Positions 42,105-51,656 are shown, numbered from the stretch's first letter. The stretch is 64,000 nucleotides of DNA from Tissierella simiarum (GCF_018917865.1 NZ_JAHLPM010000005.1:1-64000); one strand, 5' to 3'. Notes: generated by a model not told the origin, from the letters alone. Numbers and translations: made by a program.

Positions 42105-42901
42105 AAGCATATTTATCTATTATTAAAATTAGATTTAATCTGTTACTTCAATATAGGATTGCTGCCTTTGCAGGCATAGTTACTCAATTTTTCTTTGGGA
42201 TCATTAGAGTTATGGTTTTCTATGGATTTTATAGTTCTACCACTGGATCTGTTCCCATTGACTATAAAGTTGCTATTTCTTATATATGGTTAGGTCAAGC
42301 TATGCTTGGAATGATTCCTTGGAATGGAGATAGTGAAATTCAAGACTTAATAAGAACTGGAAATGTAACCTATGAACTTGTAAGACCTATGAATTTATAT
42401 AATTATTGGCTTGCCAGGGCGTTTGCTTTAAGAGCTGCACCAACATTCCTTAAATCCATTCCTTTATTTATTATTGCATTATTATTACCAAAGGAGTACA
42501 GAATGGAATTGCCACCAAATATTCTGTCTGTCATAGGATGGATAGTAACTACTTTTGGTGCATTAATGATTTCTTGTACTATAACAAATATTATCAATAT
42601 AACTACTCTCTATTCTATTTCAGGTGATGGTATACAAAGATTATTATCAGCTATTGTTACATTATTTTCTGGAATGATAGTACCTTTACCACTTTTTCCA
42701 GATAGATTAAAACAAATATTAAGTTATCTGCCTTTTAGTGGATTAGTAGATATACCAGCTAGATTTTTTACTGGGAAAATTATTTTTAATCAGTTGCCTA
42801 AATATTTTTCTTTTCAGATTATATGGGCTATCTTACTTTATGGTCTAGGTCAATGGATTTTAAATAGAAAGCTAAAAGACTTAATAGTACAAGGAGGGTA
42901 A
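42101..42901 (+). CDS. ABC-2 permease, DUF990 family, first subunit
   Basis: A 266-residue membrane protein with six predicted helices. Family features are the N-terminal IRFNLLLQYRIAAFAGIVTQF, the central DLIRTGNVTYELVRPMNLYNYWLARAFALR, and YLPFSGLVDIPARFFTG. It is encoded directly after the ATPase (ATGA overlap) and 2 bp before a second permease of the same length, which together form a heterodimeric pore. Substrate unknown. Confidence 0.88.
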   Translation: MKAYLSIIKIRFNLLLQYRIAAFAGIVTQFFFGIIRVMVFYGFYSSTTGSVPIDYKVAISYIWLGQAMLGMIPWNGDSEIQDLIRTGNVTYELVRPMNLYNYWLARAFALRAAPTFLKSIPLFIIALLLPKEYRMELPPNILSVIGWIVTTFGALMISCTITNIINITTLYSISGDGIQRLLSAIVTLFSGMIVPLPLFPDRLKQILSYLPFSGLVDIPARFFTGKIIFNQLPKYFSFQIIWAILLYGLGQWILNRKLKDLIVQGG

Positions 42902-42903
42902 AT

Positions 42904-43704
42904 ATGGATAGCATAAAGCTATATTTTAAATATCTTAAGCTAAATATAGAATCTCAGCTTCAATATAAAGCCTCTTTTATAATGATGTCCATAGGTCATT
43001 TTCTAATAACTTTTATAGATTTTCTTGGAATATGGGTATTGTTTCAACGGTTTGGAAGTCTTAAGGGTTTTACTTTTCCTGAAGCTGCTTTATTTTACGG
43101 AATAGTTCACATTGCTTTCTCTATTACAGAAGCTTGGACAAGAGGATTTGATACTTTTCATAAATTAGTTAGGATAGGAGATTTTGATAGAATACTTCTT
43201 AGACCGAGAACTACAGTTTTACAGATTTTAGGGCACGACTTTCAAATAATGAGGGTAGGAAGATTTGCTCAAGGTCTTGTAGTACTTATATGGGCAGTTA
43301 AAACATTAAATGTAAAATGGACTTTTGGAAAAACTTTATTATTAATTGGATCTATTATTGGGGGAAATTTTTTATTTTCTGGACTTATAGTACTTCAAGC
43401 CACTTTATCATTCTGGTCTGTACAAAGTCTAGAGATAGTAAACTCTTTTACATATGGTGGAGTAGAAGCAGCTCAGTATCCTATATCCATATATAAATCT
43501 TGGTTTAGAAAAATATTGATTTATGTAATTCCTTTAGCTACAATTAATTATTTTCCTGTAATAAGTATACTAGGAAAGACTGATTCTCTAAATTATCCTA
43601 GCTGGATGGGATGGGTATCCCCCTTCTTTGGGTTTATATTTTTTATATTATCTTTGCAAATATGGAAAATTGGGGTAAAACATTATACTTCTACTGGAAG
43701 TTAA
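42904..43704 (+). CDS. ABC-2 permease, DUF990 family, second subunit
   Basis: Also 266 residues and six helices, with KLNIESQLQYKASFIMMSIGHFL at the N-terminus, FHKLVRIGDFDRILLRPRTTVLQILG in the central coupling region and YGGVEAAQYPISIYKSWFRKILIYVIPLATINYFPV near the end. It pairs with the preceding permease in an exporter. Located just after a VanS-like sensor system, it may serve in antimicrobial efflux; this is inference. Confidence 0.88.
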   Translation: MDSIKLYFKYLKLNIESQLQYKASFIMMSIGHFLITFIDFLGIWVLFQRFGSLKGFTFPEAALFYGIVHIAFSITEAWTRGFDTFHKLVRIGDFDRILLRPRTTVLQILGHDFQIMRVGRFAQGLVVLIWAVKTLNVKWTFGKTLLLIGSIIGGNFLFSGLIVLQATLSFWSVQSLEIVNSFTYGGVEAAQYPISIYKSWFRKILIYVIPLATINYFPVISILGKTDSLNYPSWMGWVSPFFGFIFFILSLQIWKIGVKHYTSTGS

Positions 43705-43760
43705 TTTGAGAAATATAGAATAAACATTATATATTCATGCAATCAATTATTGAACAAAAA

Positions 43761-43812
43761 TAATAACTTCCTCTTTTAGGTTTACCTTTTACTGAAAGAG
43801 GAGGTTATTATT
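43761..43812. terminator. bidirectional terminator
   Basis: TAATAACTTCCTCTTT (43761-43776) pairs with AAAGAGGAGGTTATTA (43795-43810) with one T-G wobble, and overlaps the stop codon of the convergent gene. Confidence 0.7.
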
Positions 43813-44182
43813 TAAGACTATTAATTTTTCTTGCAGCTATTACATCTACACCAGTATTTAGAATATTTTTAATTATAATATCTCCTTTATTGATAGGAGC
43901 AGTAACTTCTGTTTCTCTTATAATCTCCATACATTTATCGACTAAGTTTTCAGGAATAACATCACTAGTTTTAACAGGTAACCTACTCATAGGACCATTA
44001 TTTAAAATAACTCTACCAGTTAAAATTCTTGAAGGCTCAATGATCTCCTTTATACCAAATTCTACGCCTCTATTACAGTTATTTCCTTCTATTTTATATC
44101 CGTAAGGTTCATTACTATCCTTAGATATAATGAGTTTACAACCAACAGGACATACTTTACAAGTTAGCCTATGTTTATCCAT
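43808..44182 (-). CDS. DUF1667 Fe-S-type protein
   Basis: ATG 44182 follows GAGGTGG; the upstream in-frame ATG does not. The 124-residue protein has CKVCPVGC near the N-terminus, a lone NCNRG, then the DUF1667 core (EPSRILTGRVILNNGPMSRLPVKTSDVIPENL, INKGDIIIKNILNTGVDVIAAR). DUF1667 proteins usually stand in operons with GlpA- and FAD-type glycerol-3-phosphate oxidoreductases; none is seen here, so this copy is an orphan. Probably binds a metal cluster through its four Cys. Confidence 0.88.
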   Translation of the reverse strand: MDKHRLTCKVCPVGCKLIISKDSNEPYGYKIEGNNCNRGVEFGIKEIIEPSRILTGRVILNNGPMSRLPVKTSDVIPENLVDKCMEIIRETEVTAPINKGDIIIKNILNTGVDVIAARKINSLK

Positions 44183-44261
44183 ATTAACCACCTCTATTGC
44201 TAAAAACATTACATCTATTATATCACAATATTATAAAATGCTAAGGAAAATTCTTAGACTT

Positions 44262-45563
44262 CTATAATATTAAGGCAGCAATAGTTCCAAATATTATAAG
44301 AGGAATATTGTAATGTAGGAAAGTAGGCACACAAGTATCCCAGATATGATCATGTTGACTGTCAATATTAAGACCAGCCGTTGGTCCTAAAGTACTGTCT
44401 GAGGCAGGAGAACCGGCATCTCCTAAAGCTCCAGCTGTACCAACTAAAGCAATGATTGCGGCAGGACTAAATCCTAATGAAACAGCTAGAGGCACGTATA
44501 TGGTAGCAATAATAGGGATAGTTCCAAAAGAAGTACCTATTCCCATAGTAATTATAAGTCCGATGAGTAACATTACAAAAGCAGCTATAATTTTGCTGCC
44601 GCCCAACATAGCACCAACAGCTTCAACTAATTGTTCAACACCGCCAGTGGCTCTGATTACAGCACCATAGCCTGAAGCTACCAACATTACAAAACCAATA
44701 AACCCCATTAGCCCTATTCCACCATTCATTAAATCATCAATATCTTTCCACTTAAAGGCACCAAAAATAAGCATTATAATAAGACCAGTTAAAGCGCCAA
44801 GTGGTAAAGACTTAGTTATTATTTGAACAACGAAAGCGGCTATAGCACCAATTAAGGCGGCGATATGTTCTTTGGTAAGACCTTCATGCTGGAAAGAGTT
44901 ACTTACAATAGGCTCGTTAACATTTTTATATTCTCTCGGTTTTCTATAAGAGAAAAATACAGCTATAAATAACCCGATAATCATTCCAATGCCAGGAAGA
45001 AGCATGGATTTCCATATCATATTAGTTGTAGCATTTACTCCATTATCAATTAAAGCATCTCTAATAATATTGTGAAACATAAGACCAAAGCCTACAGGGA
45101 TCATTACATAGGGAGCTTTTAATCCAAAAGTTAATGCACAAGCTGCAGCTCTTCTATCAATTTTTAACTTATTCATGATTGATAGTAATGGAGGTATTAG
45201 TATCGGTATAAATGCAATGTGAACGGGTATTAAATTTTGTGAAAAGCAAGCTATAAAAGCTAATAAAAGTACAAACATTACTCTTTTATCCTTAATTAAG
45301 TTTCCCATTTTTTTAGCTAAAATATCTGCTACACCAGTTTTACTTATAGCTATAGCTAAAGCACCTAGTAAAATATAACTTAAAGCAGTTTCAGAATTTC
45401 CACCCATTCCACCAATAAGAGTTTTCATAGTTTCTGTTAAAGACATATTCGCTAGTAATCCACCAGTTAAAGCTGCTAATATTAAAGCTAGTATTACATT
45501 TAATTTTAAAAGACACAGCACTGTCATTACAATGACAGATAATACTACTGGATTTAGTAACAT
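44262..45563 (-). CDS. NhaC/YuiF-type Na+/H+ antiporter or amino-acid transporter
   Basis: A 433-residue protein with about 11-12 helices; the N-terminal part (LLGALAIAISKTGVADILAKKMG) and C-terminal part (MLLIGLIITMGIGTSFGTIPIIATIYVPLAVSLGFSP, GTAGALGDAGSPASDSTLGPTAGLN) show the Na_H_antiporter family signatures. B. subtilis YuiF and relatives take up or export amino acids with Na+ or H+. The substrate cannot be fixed from sequence; near a proline-fermenting locus, an amino acid is plausible but unproven. Confidence 0.83.
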   Translation of the reverse strand: MLLNPVVLSVIVMTVLCLLKLNVILALILAALTGGLLANMSLTETMKTLIGGMGGNSETALSYILLGALAIAISKTGVADILAKKMGNLIKDKRVMFVLLLAFIACFSQNLIPVHIAFIPILIPPLLSIMNKLKIDRRAAACALTFGLKAPYVMIPVGFGLMFHNIIRDALIDNGVNATTNMIWKSMLLPGIGMIIGLFIAVFFSYRKPREYKNVNEPIVSNSFQHEGLTKEHIAALIGAIAAFVVQIITKSLPLGALTGLIIMLIFGAFKWKDIDDLMNGGIGLMGFIGFVMLVASGYGAVIRATGGVEQLVEAVGAMLGGSKIIAAFVMLLIGLIITMGIGTSFGTIPIIATIYVPLAVSLGFSPAAIIALVGTAGALGDAGSPASDSTLGPTAGLNIDSQHDHIWDTCVPTFLHYNIPLIIFGTIAALIL

Positions 45564-46005
45564 AAAATCACCCCTTTATCATTTAAAATATAAGTCATAT
45601 GAATTATGAACAAAAAGACACCTACCTTTATTTTGACAATATTTTAATATATTATTATTAAAATAAATTTAACTGTAGAACTATAACAAACTATGGCTAT
45701 TAAATAAAAAGTTAATGATTTAAATTTTAATACGTTATCAGTCTAAAGTCAAGATGAATATTATTTCTTTACTTGAAAAAAATAGAAAAACATGTATAAT
45801 ATTTTAATAGTCAATAAAAGGAGTAATTTTATAAGTTATATTAAAGGAGATAACAAAGCCTTAATAAATGGTTATAGAATGAACGGAGGATATAAAGTAG
45901 ATAAATAATAAATTATTATTGAAGAATGTATTCTTTTCATGTAGAATTATTTAGAGTTACTAAATAAAGTAATTTATGTTGATTAATCAATTAAGGAGAG
46001 ATTGT
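45564..46005. other. divergent intergenic region
   Basis: About 440 bp of AT-rich DNA between the antiporter and MATE genes. It holds a possible plus-strand promoter (next feature). An AAGGAG at about 45821 is not followed by a start codon in range. No RNA structure or gene is recognised. Confidence 0.4.
45773..45800 (+). promoter_or_regulatory. possible sigma-A promoter upstream of MATE gene
   Basis: TTGAAA (45773-45778) and TATAAT (45795-45800) with a 16-bp spacer. It would give a ~200-nt leader before the MATE start codon. Confidence 0.45.
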
Positions 46006-47382
46006 ATGACAAAGAAACCAAACTTAATAGAAGGAAACATTTCTAGTACCTTAACTAAATTGGCATTACCTATTATGGCTACCTCTTTTGTTCAGATGGC
46101 ATATAATATGACAGATATGATATGGCTTGGCAGACTAAGTACAAATGCTGTAGCTGCTTCTGGAACAGCAGGATTCTTTACTTGGTTTGGGTCTGCTTTA
46201 TTTATGATTCCTAAAATTGGAGCAGAAGTAGGAGTAGCTCAATCCTTTGGAAAAGATAAAATGGATGAGGCAAGAAAGTATGTTTCACACACTTTACAAC
46301 TAGATATAATAATAGCATTGATATATTCTTTATTTATTATATTATTTAGACATAAACTTATAGGTTTTTTTGATTTAGGGGATCCTGAAGTAATACAAAT
46401 GGCTGTAGATTATTTAGTAATTATAGCTTTTGGATTAGTTTTTTATTTTTTAAATCCTGTTTTTTCAGGGATATTCAATGGTTCAGGTAACAGTATTACT
46501 CCCTTTATAGTTAATGCTATTGGATTAGTATTAAATATGGTACTTGACCCAGTATTGATTTATGGAATAGGGCCTTTTCCTAGAATGGGTATAAAAGGAG
46601 CTGCATTAGCTACTATACTGGCTCAATTAATAGTTACTTGTATATTTATAGTTACAACTAAAAATCATAGAACTTTATTTTCTCATTTAAATATTTTTAA
46701 AACTCCTGAATTAAATTATGTAAAGAAAATATTTAAGCTTGGTTTTCCAGCTTTTATGCAAACAGGATTATTTGCTATGATTGCTATGGTTATTGCTAAG
46801 ATAATAGCACAGTGGGGTCCAACACCAATTGCAGTTCAAAAAGTAGGTTCTCAGATTGAATCTATATCATGGATGACTGCAGGAGGCTTTTCTACTGCCA
46901 TAAGTGCTTTCATAGGGCAAAATTATGGTGCTGGTAAATTTAAGAGAATTGAGGAAGGATATTATAAAGGATTACGAATTGTTGGTGTAATAGGAATATT
47001 TGCCACAATATTACTTATTTTTGGAGCAAAGCCTGTATTTAGGCTTTTTATACCTAATGATCCCGTAGCTTTAGAATATGGTATAATTTATTTAAAAATT
47101 CTAGGAATCTCTCAGTTTTTCATGTGTATAGAGATAGCTACAGGTGGAGCTTTTAATGGGTTAGGAAAAACTTTACCTCCAGCAGTTATAGGGATAGTTT
47201 TTAATGCTCTTAGAATACCCTCTGCTATAATACTTTCTAAATACACTTCATTAGGATTAAACGGAGTATGGTGGAGTATTAGCATAAGTAGTATTCTTAA
47301 AGGAATAGTGTTGACTGGATTATTTATATTTGCTATTAAAAAAGGTCTACAAGAAAATATATTGGACAATAGAATTGATTAA
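46006..47382 (+). CDS. MATE family multidrug efflux transporter
   Basis: ATG 46006 lies 7 bases after AAGGAGAG. The 458-residue protein has 12 predicted helices in two similar halves; family blocks are LALPIMATSFVQMAYNMTDMIWLGRL, NALG-type FNGSGNSITPF, and the second-half start KLGFPAFMQTGLFAMIAMV and IGQNYGAGKFKRIEEGYYKGL. It expels cationic drugs using Na+ or H+. No regulator gene is adjacent. Confidence 0.92.
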   Translation: MTKKPNLIEGNISSTLTKLALPIMATSFVQMAYNMTDMIWLGRLSTNAVAASGTAGFFTWFGSALFMIPKIGAEVGVAQSFGKDKMDEARKYVSHTLQLDIIIALIYSLFIILFRHKLIGFFDLGDPEVIQMAVDYLVIIAFGLVFYFLNPVFSGIFNGSGNSITPFIVNAIGLVLNMVLDPVLIYGIGPFPRMGIKGAALATILAQLIVTCIFIVTTKNHRTLFSHLNIFKTPELNYVKKIFKLGFPAFMQTGLFAMIAMVIAKIIAQWGPTPIAVQKVGSQIESISWMTAGGFSTAISAFIGQNYGAGKFKRIEEGYYKGLRIVGVIGIFATILLIFGAKPVFRLFIPNDPVALEYGIIYLKILGISQFFMCIEIATGGAFNGLGKTLPPAVIGIVFNALRIPSAIILSKYTSLGLNGVWWSISISSILKGIVLTGLFIFAIKKGLQENILDNRID

Positions 47383-47404
47383 AAGTGGTTATTATTAAGT
47401 TTTT

Positions 47405-47436
47405 AAGTGTACTTTAAAATTTTAAAGTACACTTTT
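47405..47436 (+). terminator. palindromic terminator after MATE gene
   Basis: A 30-bp perfect palindrome centred at 47419/47420 (arms AAGTGTACTTTAAAA and its complement), followed by TTTAAAT. Confidence 0.65.
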
Positions 47437-47528
47437 TAAATATATTAAAGAAGGATTTATATGATTAATGAAGAATATTATCTATAATGTAAAATTTTAG
47501 ATAAATAATCAAGAAAAGGGTGGTAATT

Positions 47529-47582
47529 ATGGTAAACGTTATAAATATATTTCAAGATTGTAAAGTTAGATTTATTTATTGA
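47529..47582 (+). CDS. possible 17-codon leader ORF
   Basis: AAAGGGTGG precedes ATG; the frame runs to TGA 26 bp before the start of the next acetyltransferase gene. It has no recognised similarity. It may be a leader peptide or chance. Confidence 0.25.
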   Translation: MVNVINIFQDCKVRFIY

Positions 47583-47607
47583 AAAGTACAATATAGGAGG
47601 ATCAGGA

Positions 47608-48225
47608 TTGAATAATGATAGATTATTAAAGATAATATATAAAGATGTTTATCTAAGAGAGTTATTAAAAGAAGATGTCGAAAAATATATTAGATGGAAT
47701 ACTATCGAAACAGAATGGACAAAGTGGGATGCACCTTGGGAAAAGATTGAATCCAAAGTAGAGAAAATTAGGGATGAATTTATGGAGATGTTCAATAAAC
47801 CAAAACCTAAAGTCTCAGGGAGATTAAATATTTGCTATAAGGATGATACCTTGATTGGGAGTGTTAACGCCTATTATATAGGTAGTGATAAGCAGAATTT
47901 GGCGATTGGTATAGGAATAAGAGAAAGTAGTTATTGGGGAAAGGGATTAGGAAAACAGGCTTTCAGCCTTTGGATAGCTTATCTTTTCAATACTACTAGA
48001 TTAGATAATATTTATACAGAAACATGGTCTGGAAATTTTAGGATGATTGGATTGGCACAAGACATAGGATTCTGTGAAGTTGCTGAAGAGAGAAGTATAA
48101 AAACAATAGAAGTTGATGGTAAATTATTTGATGGAATTGTTTTTAATTTAAAAAGAAATAGGTTCAAAAATAATAATGCTCAATTAATGGACAATGTAGC
48201 TGAACAATTAAGAGATTATAAATAA
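47608..48225 (+). CDS. RimJ/RimL-type GNAT acetyltransferase
   Basis: A 205-residue protein starting at TTG 47608, seven bases after AGGAGG. The RimJ/RimL pattern is seen: VYLRELLKEDVEKYIRW, GSVNAYYIGSDKQNLAIGIGIRESSYWGKGLGKQAFSLWI (acetyl-CoA loop WGKGLGK) and LDNIYTETWSGNFRMIGLAQDIGFCEVAEE. Members acetylate ribosomal-protein N-termini or aminoglycosides (AAC(6')-like). The exact target is unknown. Confidence 0.85.
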   Translation: MNNDRLLKIIYKDVYLRELLKEDVEKYIRWNTIETEWTKWDAPWEKIESKVEKIRDEFMEMFNKPKPKVSGRLNICYKDDTLIGSVNAYYIGSDKQNLAIGIGIRESSYWGKGLGKQAFSLWIAYLFNTTRLDNIYTETWSGNFRMIGLAQDIGFCEVAEERSIKTIEVDGKLFDGIVFNLKRNRFKNNNAQLMDNVAEQLRDYK

Positions 48226-48579
48226 AATGGAAAGTAATAAAATACGATATATAAGAATCAAAAATCTTAAAATATATGTTGTAAAGACTTTACACAAGAT
48301 TAGTTATAGAATAAATTAATCTAAAGAGAGATTTATTTATAATGATTTCTTACTTATTGAAAAATTATAAAATAAAAAGGGATTTTACTTTATGTGCAGA
48401 ATATGTATTTGTATTGACACTAAATGATATTTTATGAAAGGAGTGGTGGTTATGAGAAAGAATACAACTAACCTTTTATCGTTGGAGGAAATTAAGATTT
48501 AGTAAATCTATTTCTTATCCATTGACGAAAGGTTTATTTGCTAGATAAATAATGAATAAATAATTGGGGGAAATAAAAT
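48226..48579. other. intergenic region with a leader-type small ORF
   Basis: AT-rich DNA between the acetyltransferase and methyltransferase genes. A TTGACA at 48414-48419 has no good -10 at 17 bp. The only ORF with a ribosome binding site is the 16-codon one at 48452 (next feature). AACCTTT in that ORF can pair with AAAGGTT near 48531, a possible weak hairpin. Confidence 0.4.
48452..48502 (+). CDS. possible 16-codon small ORF
   Basis: AAAGGAGTGGTGG stands before ATG; the product starts MRKNTTNLLSLEE. It ends 77 bp before the methyltransferase gene. It may be a leader peptide; no known peptide family is recognised. Confidence 0.35.
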   Translation: MRKNTTNLLSLEEIKI

Positions 48580-49611
48580 ATGTCAATGGAAAATAAAAAG
48601 AACTTAGGATGTAATATTTTTAATTGGATAGAAGAAAGTTTAAATCCAACAAATTGTACTTCTGAAGACTTTATTTATAATGAAATGGAGTCTCAATCAG
48701 GAAATAGCTTGCCAATAATATATCAGCCATTTGACGGAAGGAAAATTTCTCATTGGATAGATAGAGGTCTGCTTTATGATTTTCTTTATTCTACAGAGGG
48801 AGAAAATAAGAAATTGTTAGACTTTGGACCGGGAGATGGGTGGCCTTCATTAATCGTTGCACCTTACGCTAAAGAAGTAATAGGTATTGACTCTTCGACT
48901 CGTAGAATAGAAGTTTGTTCAGAAAATGCAAAGAGGCTTAGAATTACCAATGTTAAGTTTAAAAATTATGTTGTTGGAAGTAAAATACCTTTTGAAGATA
49001 ATAGCTTTGATGGAGTCATGGCAGCTTCATCTGTAGAACAAACACCCAATCCAAAAGAAACTTTAAAAGAATTATATCGTGTTTTAAAACCAGAAGGAAG
49101 ATTAAGAATTCATTACGAAGCATTAGGCAGATATAGAAATGGTGGAGAAAGGGATTTATGGATTGCAGACTTAAATGAGAAGTCTTGTAAACTAATATTA
49201 TTTAATAGAAATATAGAGGATGAATATGTAATTCAGTATGGGTTAACTTTTGCTATGTCAAAGGAAGAACTAATGGGGAGATTATCAGCAAATGAAGGGG
49301 TTTCCTTTAACCAAATAACCATTCCTCTTTTACAGGAATTAAAATCTAAAATTACAAAAGCTCAAGTATTGAAAACCGTTCATCCTTCTGCAAAAACTAT
49401 TATTTCTTGGTTAAAAGAAATAGGATTTAAAGAAGTCATTCCTTCCCATAGTGGTAGTTCAGTTGCATTTAAATTATTTAACCAATATGACAACAGTGAA
49501 AGACCTAAAGACTTACATTCTATTGATGAAGTTATAAAAAATGTTGTAAAAGTTGCAGTTCAATTAAAAGCACCAATAGAAATAGATCCTATGATTACAG
49601 CAATAAAATAG
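48580..49611 (+). CDS. class I SAM-dependent methyltransferase
   Basis: A 343-residue enzyme with the Rossmann-fold motifs: motif I LLDFGPGDGWPSL (about 86-98), acidic end of strand two EVIGIDSS, DNSFDGVMAASSVEQTPNP (motif IV) and ELYRVLKPEGRLRIHYEA. The N-terminal ~80 residues and a C-terminal ~120 residues are specific extensions. Methyl acceptor unknown. GGGGG lies upstream of the ATG. Confidence 0.83.
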   Translation: MSMENKKNLGCNIFNWIEESLNPTNCTSEDFIYNEMESQSGNSLPIIYQPFDGRKISHWIDRGLLYDFLYSTEGENKKLLDFGPGDGWPSLIVAPYAKEVIGIDSSTRRIEVCSENAKRLRITNVKFKNYVVGSKIPFEDNSFDGVMAASSVEQTPNPKETLKELYRVLKPEGRLRIHYEALGRYRNGGERDLWIADLNEKSCKLILFNRNIEDEYVIQYGLTFAMSKEELMGRLSANEGVSFNQITIPLLQELKSKITKAQVLKTVHPSAKTIISWLKEIGFKEVIPSHSGSSVAFKLFNQYDNSERPKDLHSIDEVIKNVVKVAVQLKAPIEIDPMITAIK

Positions 49612-49628
49612 ATTTTAAAAATATAAAG

Positions 49629-49660
49629 ATTAAAGGAATAAATTAATTTATTCCTTTAAT
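49629..49660. terminator. bidirectional terminator
   Basis: ATTAAAGGAATAAA (49629-49642) pairs perfectly with TTTATTCCTTTAAT (49647-49660) around a TTAA loop, between convergent genes; it includes the stop codon of the minus-strand gene. Confidence 0.7.
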
Positions 49661-50213
49661 CTTCTTTAACTTTAAGAAGTTCTGTGAATTTCTTCCATTC
49701 TTTATAATAAGTATTGTCTTTATTTTTATTAACTTGTTTTTTATAGTCTTTTTCTATAGATTTGATTATAATAATAGATAACATCCAGATACCAATGGTA
49801 ATAATATAAGGAGTAATTAGTTTATATATAGGCATTATAATTTTTCCTGTTCTATGTAGCAAAGATTGAGCCTCCTGTAGTCGGAAAAAAATTGAGAATA
49901 TATGAAATACAGCCGAAAACTTTATTAAAACAGTAAGGATGACCTTGTAGATTTTTCCGTCTATAGAATCTCCAAGAATAAATTTCCATAAATCTGTAAT
50001 CATAAAGATAGAAATGAGGAAAATTAAGATCACATAAGGGATGAAAAAGATTTCGACTTTGTTTATATACTGATTTATTTCAGGTGTGTATTCATGGGGT
50101 TGTAAAAATACTATCTCTCCCCTATATCTGATGATTTCCATAATAAGACTCGAAGCCATAAGGGATAATAACAATAGAATAATTATACCTTTAGTCATAT
50201 TTCTTGACTTCAC
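49656..50213 (-). CDS. membrane protein, unknown function
   Basis: GTG 50213 lies 8 bases after GGGAGGG and is preferred to GTG 50222, which overlaps it. The 185-residue protein has four predicted membrane helices (about 6-26, 52-72, 83-108, 128-150) and a charged C-terminal tail of about 35 residues (KSIEKDYKKQVNKNKDN). No family is recognised. It sits alone between convergent and divergent neighbours. Confidence 0.6.
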   Translation of the reverse strand: MKSRNMTKGIIILLLLSLMASSLIMEIIRYRGEIVFLQPHEYTPEINQYINKVEIFFIPYVILIFLISIFMITDLWKFILGDSIDGKIYKVILTVLIKFSAVFHIFSIFFRLQEAQSLLHRTGKIIMPIYKLITPYIITIGIWMLSIIIIKSIEKDYKKQVNKNKDNTYYKEWKKFTELLKVKED

Positions 50214-50449
50214 TACAATCACCCTCCCTTTTTTACTTTATATTATACAGTTATTATGCAATATTTGGAAGCAATATAAAACATTTAGCCTTTTTTAGAA
50301 AATATTATAATGAAAGTATATTTATATTGATTGCTTTACTTTTTTTATTGGTATAATTAAGATGGAAGAATAAGTATATTTTTAAAGATCTTAAAGTAGT
50401 AAATTGCAACTTAATAAATAAAAATTTATGTAAAGGAGAGATTTATCTA

Positions 50450-50959
50450 ATGGATGTGTTAAATACGATCTTAACGAGAATAAGCATACGTAAATTTACA
50501 GGGGAACCTATTAAAGAAGAAGATTTAAACATCTTATTAAAATCAGGTTTTCAAGCACCTTCAGCTCATAATTATCAGCCTTGGCATTTTGTTGTAGTTA
50601 GAGATGAAGATGTAATTGAGAGAATAGCAGAATTTCATCCTTATGCAAAGATGTTACCTAAAGCTGGTTGTGGAATAATTGTCTGTGGTGATGAGGTAAA
50701 ACAACCTAATAAAGGTTTTCTAGTAGAGGATTGTTCTGCTGCTATACAAAATATGTTGTTAGCAGCTCATGGAATAGGATTAGGAGCAGTTTGGTGTGGA
50801 ATATATTCAGCTGATAAATTAGTAGATTCTGCTAAGGATGTATTAGGGTTACCTGAAAATATAATACCTATTGGGATGGTAGTTGTAGGAGTTAAGGATG
50901 AAGAAAAAGAGCCAACAGATAGGTATGATGCTAATAAAATACACTATAATAAATGGTAA
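50450..50959 (+). CDS. nitroreductase family protein
   Basis: The 169-residue flavoprotein matches the short nitroreductase pattern: ILTRISIRKFTGEPI, APSAHNYQPWHFVVV (FMN contacts), DCSAAIQNMLLAAHGIGLGAVWCGIY and VVGVKDEEKEP. Members reduce nitro compounds, quinones or enones with NAD(P)H through FMN. AAGGAGAG lies ahead of ATG. A lone gene. Confidence 0.92.
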   Translation: MDVLNTILTRISIRKFTGEPIKEEDLNILLKSGFQAPSAHNYQPWHFVVVRDEDVIERIAEFHPYAKMLPKAGCGIIVCGDEVKQPNKGFLVEDCSAAIQNMLLAAHGIGLGAVWCGIYSADKLVDSAKDVLGLPENIIPIGMVVVGVKDEEKEPTDRYDANKIHYNKW

Positions 50960-51020
50960 CATACTTTTTTAAATTTAAAAGGTACAGAGGAAAAAGAATA
51001 ATGTGAGGAGAGTCATATTA

Positions 51021-51656
51021 ATGAAGAGAAAAAACGAATTAGGAAAAATAAAAATTTTAACAAAAGGAATCCTTGAGTGGACTTTTACTTTACTTGCTTC
51101 TTTTATTATAGCAATAGTTATAAAGAACAATGTATTTGCTATGCCTGAAATAAAAGAAAGTTCTATGGAAAATACCTTCTTTGAAGGTGAAAAAGTGGTT
51201 TTAAATAGATTAAGCTATGCTTTTAAAGAACCAAAAAGAGGAGACGTAATAATTTTAAATAAATCTGAAGGAAAAAAAGGTGTATTGAATGGCATTTCCG
51301 TGGAAATAAAAGAAATGTATAAATTATTAAATGGAGAGATTTCAAGAAATCATTTACTTAAAAGAATAGTAGGTGTACCTGGAGATTTAATAGATATTAA
51401 AGATGGATACGTTTATTTAAATGGAGAGATAATTAAAGAATTTTATATAAAAGGAGAAACATCACCAAGGGATATGAAATTCCCTATAACTGTGCCTGAT
51501 AATAAAGTATTTGTGTTAGGAGACAATAGAGAAGTTAGCTTAGATAGTAGAGAATTAGGATTTATTGATTATAATCAAATAGAAGGAAAAGTGGTATTTA
51601 GAATATGGCCGATAAATAAGATAGGAACAGTGTATGAAAATAAAGGAGTAAATTAA
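51021..51656 (+). CDS. lepB: signal peptidase I
   Basis: ATG 51021, with GAGGAGAG upstream, is better than the GTG at 51003. The 211-residue enzyme has one N-terminal membrane anchor (about 18-38), catalytic Ser48 in SSMENTF, catalytic Lys114 in LLKRIVGVPGDLIDI, and GDNREVSLDSRELGFI. It removes signal peptides from exported proteins on the outer membrane face. The adjacent cyclophilin lipoprotein gene suggests joint function in secretion. Confidence 0.93.
   Translation: MKRKNELGKIKILTKGILEWTFTLLASFIIAIVIKNNVFAMPEIKESSMENTFFEGEKVVLNRLSYAFKEPKRGDVIILNKSEGKKGVLNGISVEIKEMYKLLNGEISRNHLLKRIVGVPGDLIDIKDGYVYLNGEIIKEFYIKGETSPRDMKFPITVPDNKVFVLGDNREVSLDSRELGFIDYNQIEGKVVFRIWPINKIGTVYENKGVN

Noticed and set aside
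45564-46005. A riboswitch upstream of the MATE gene
   Set aside because: No stable conserved fold or known aptamer core could be recognised; only AT-rich sequence and a possible promoter.
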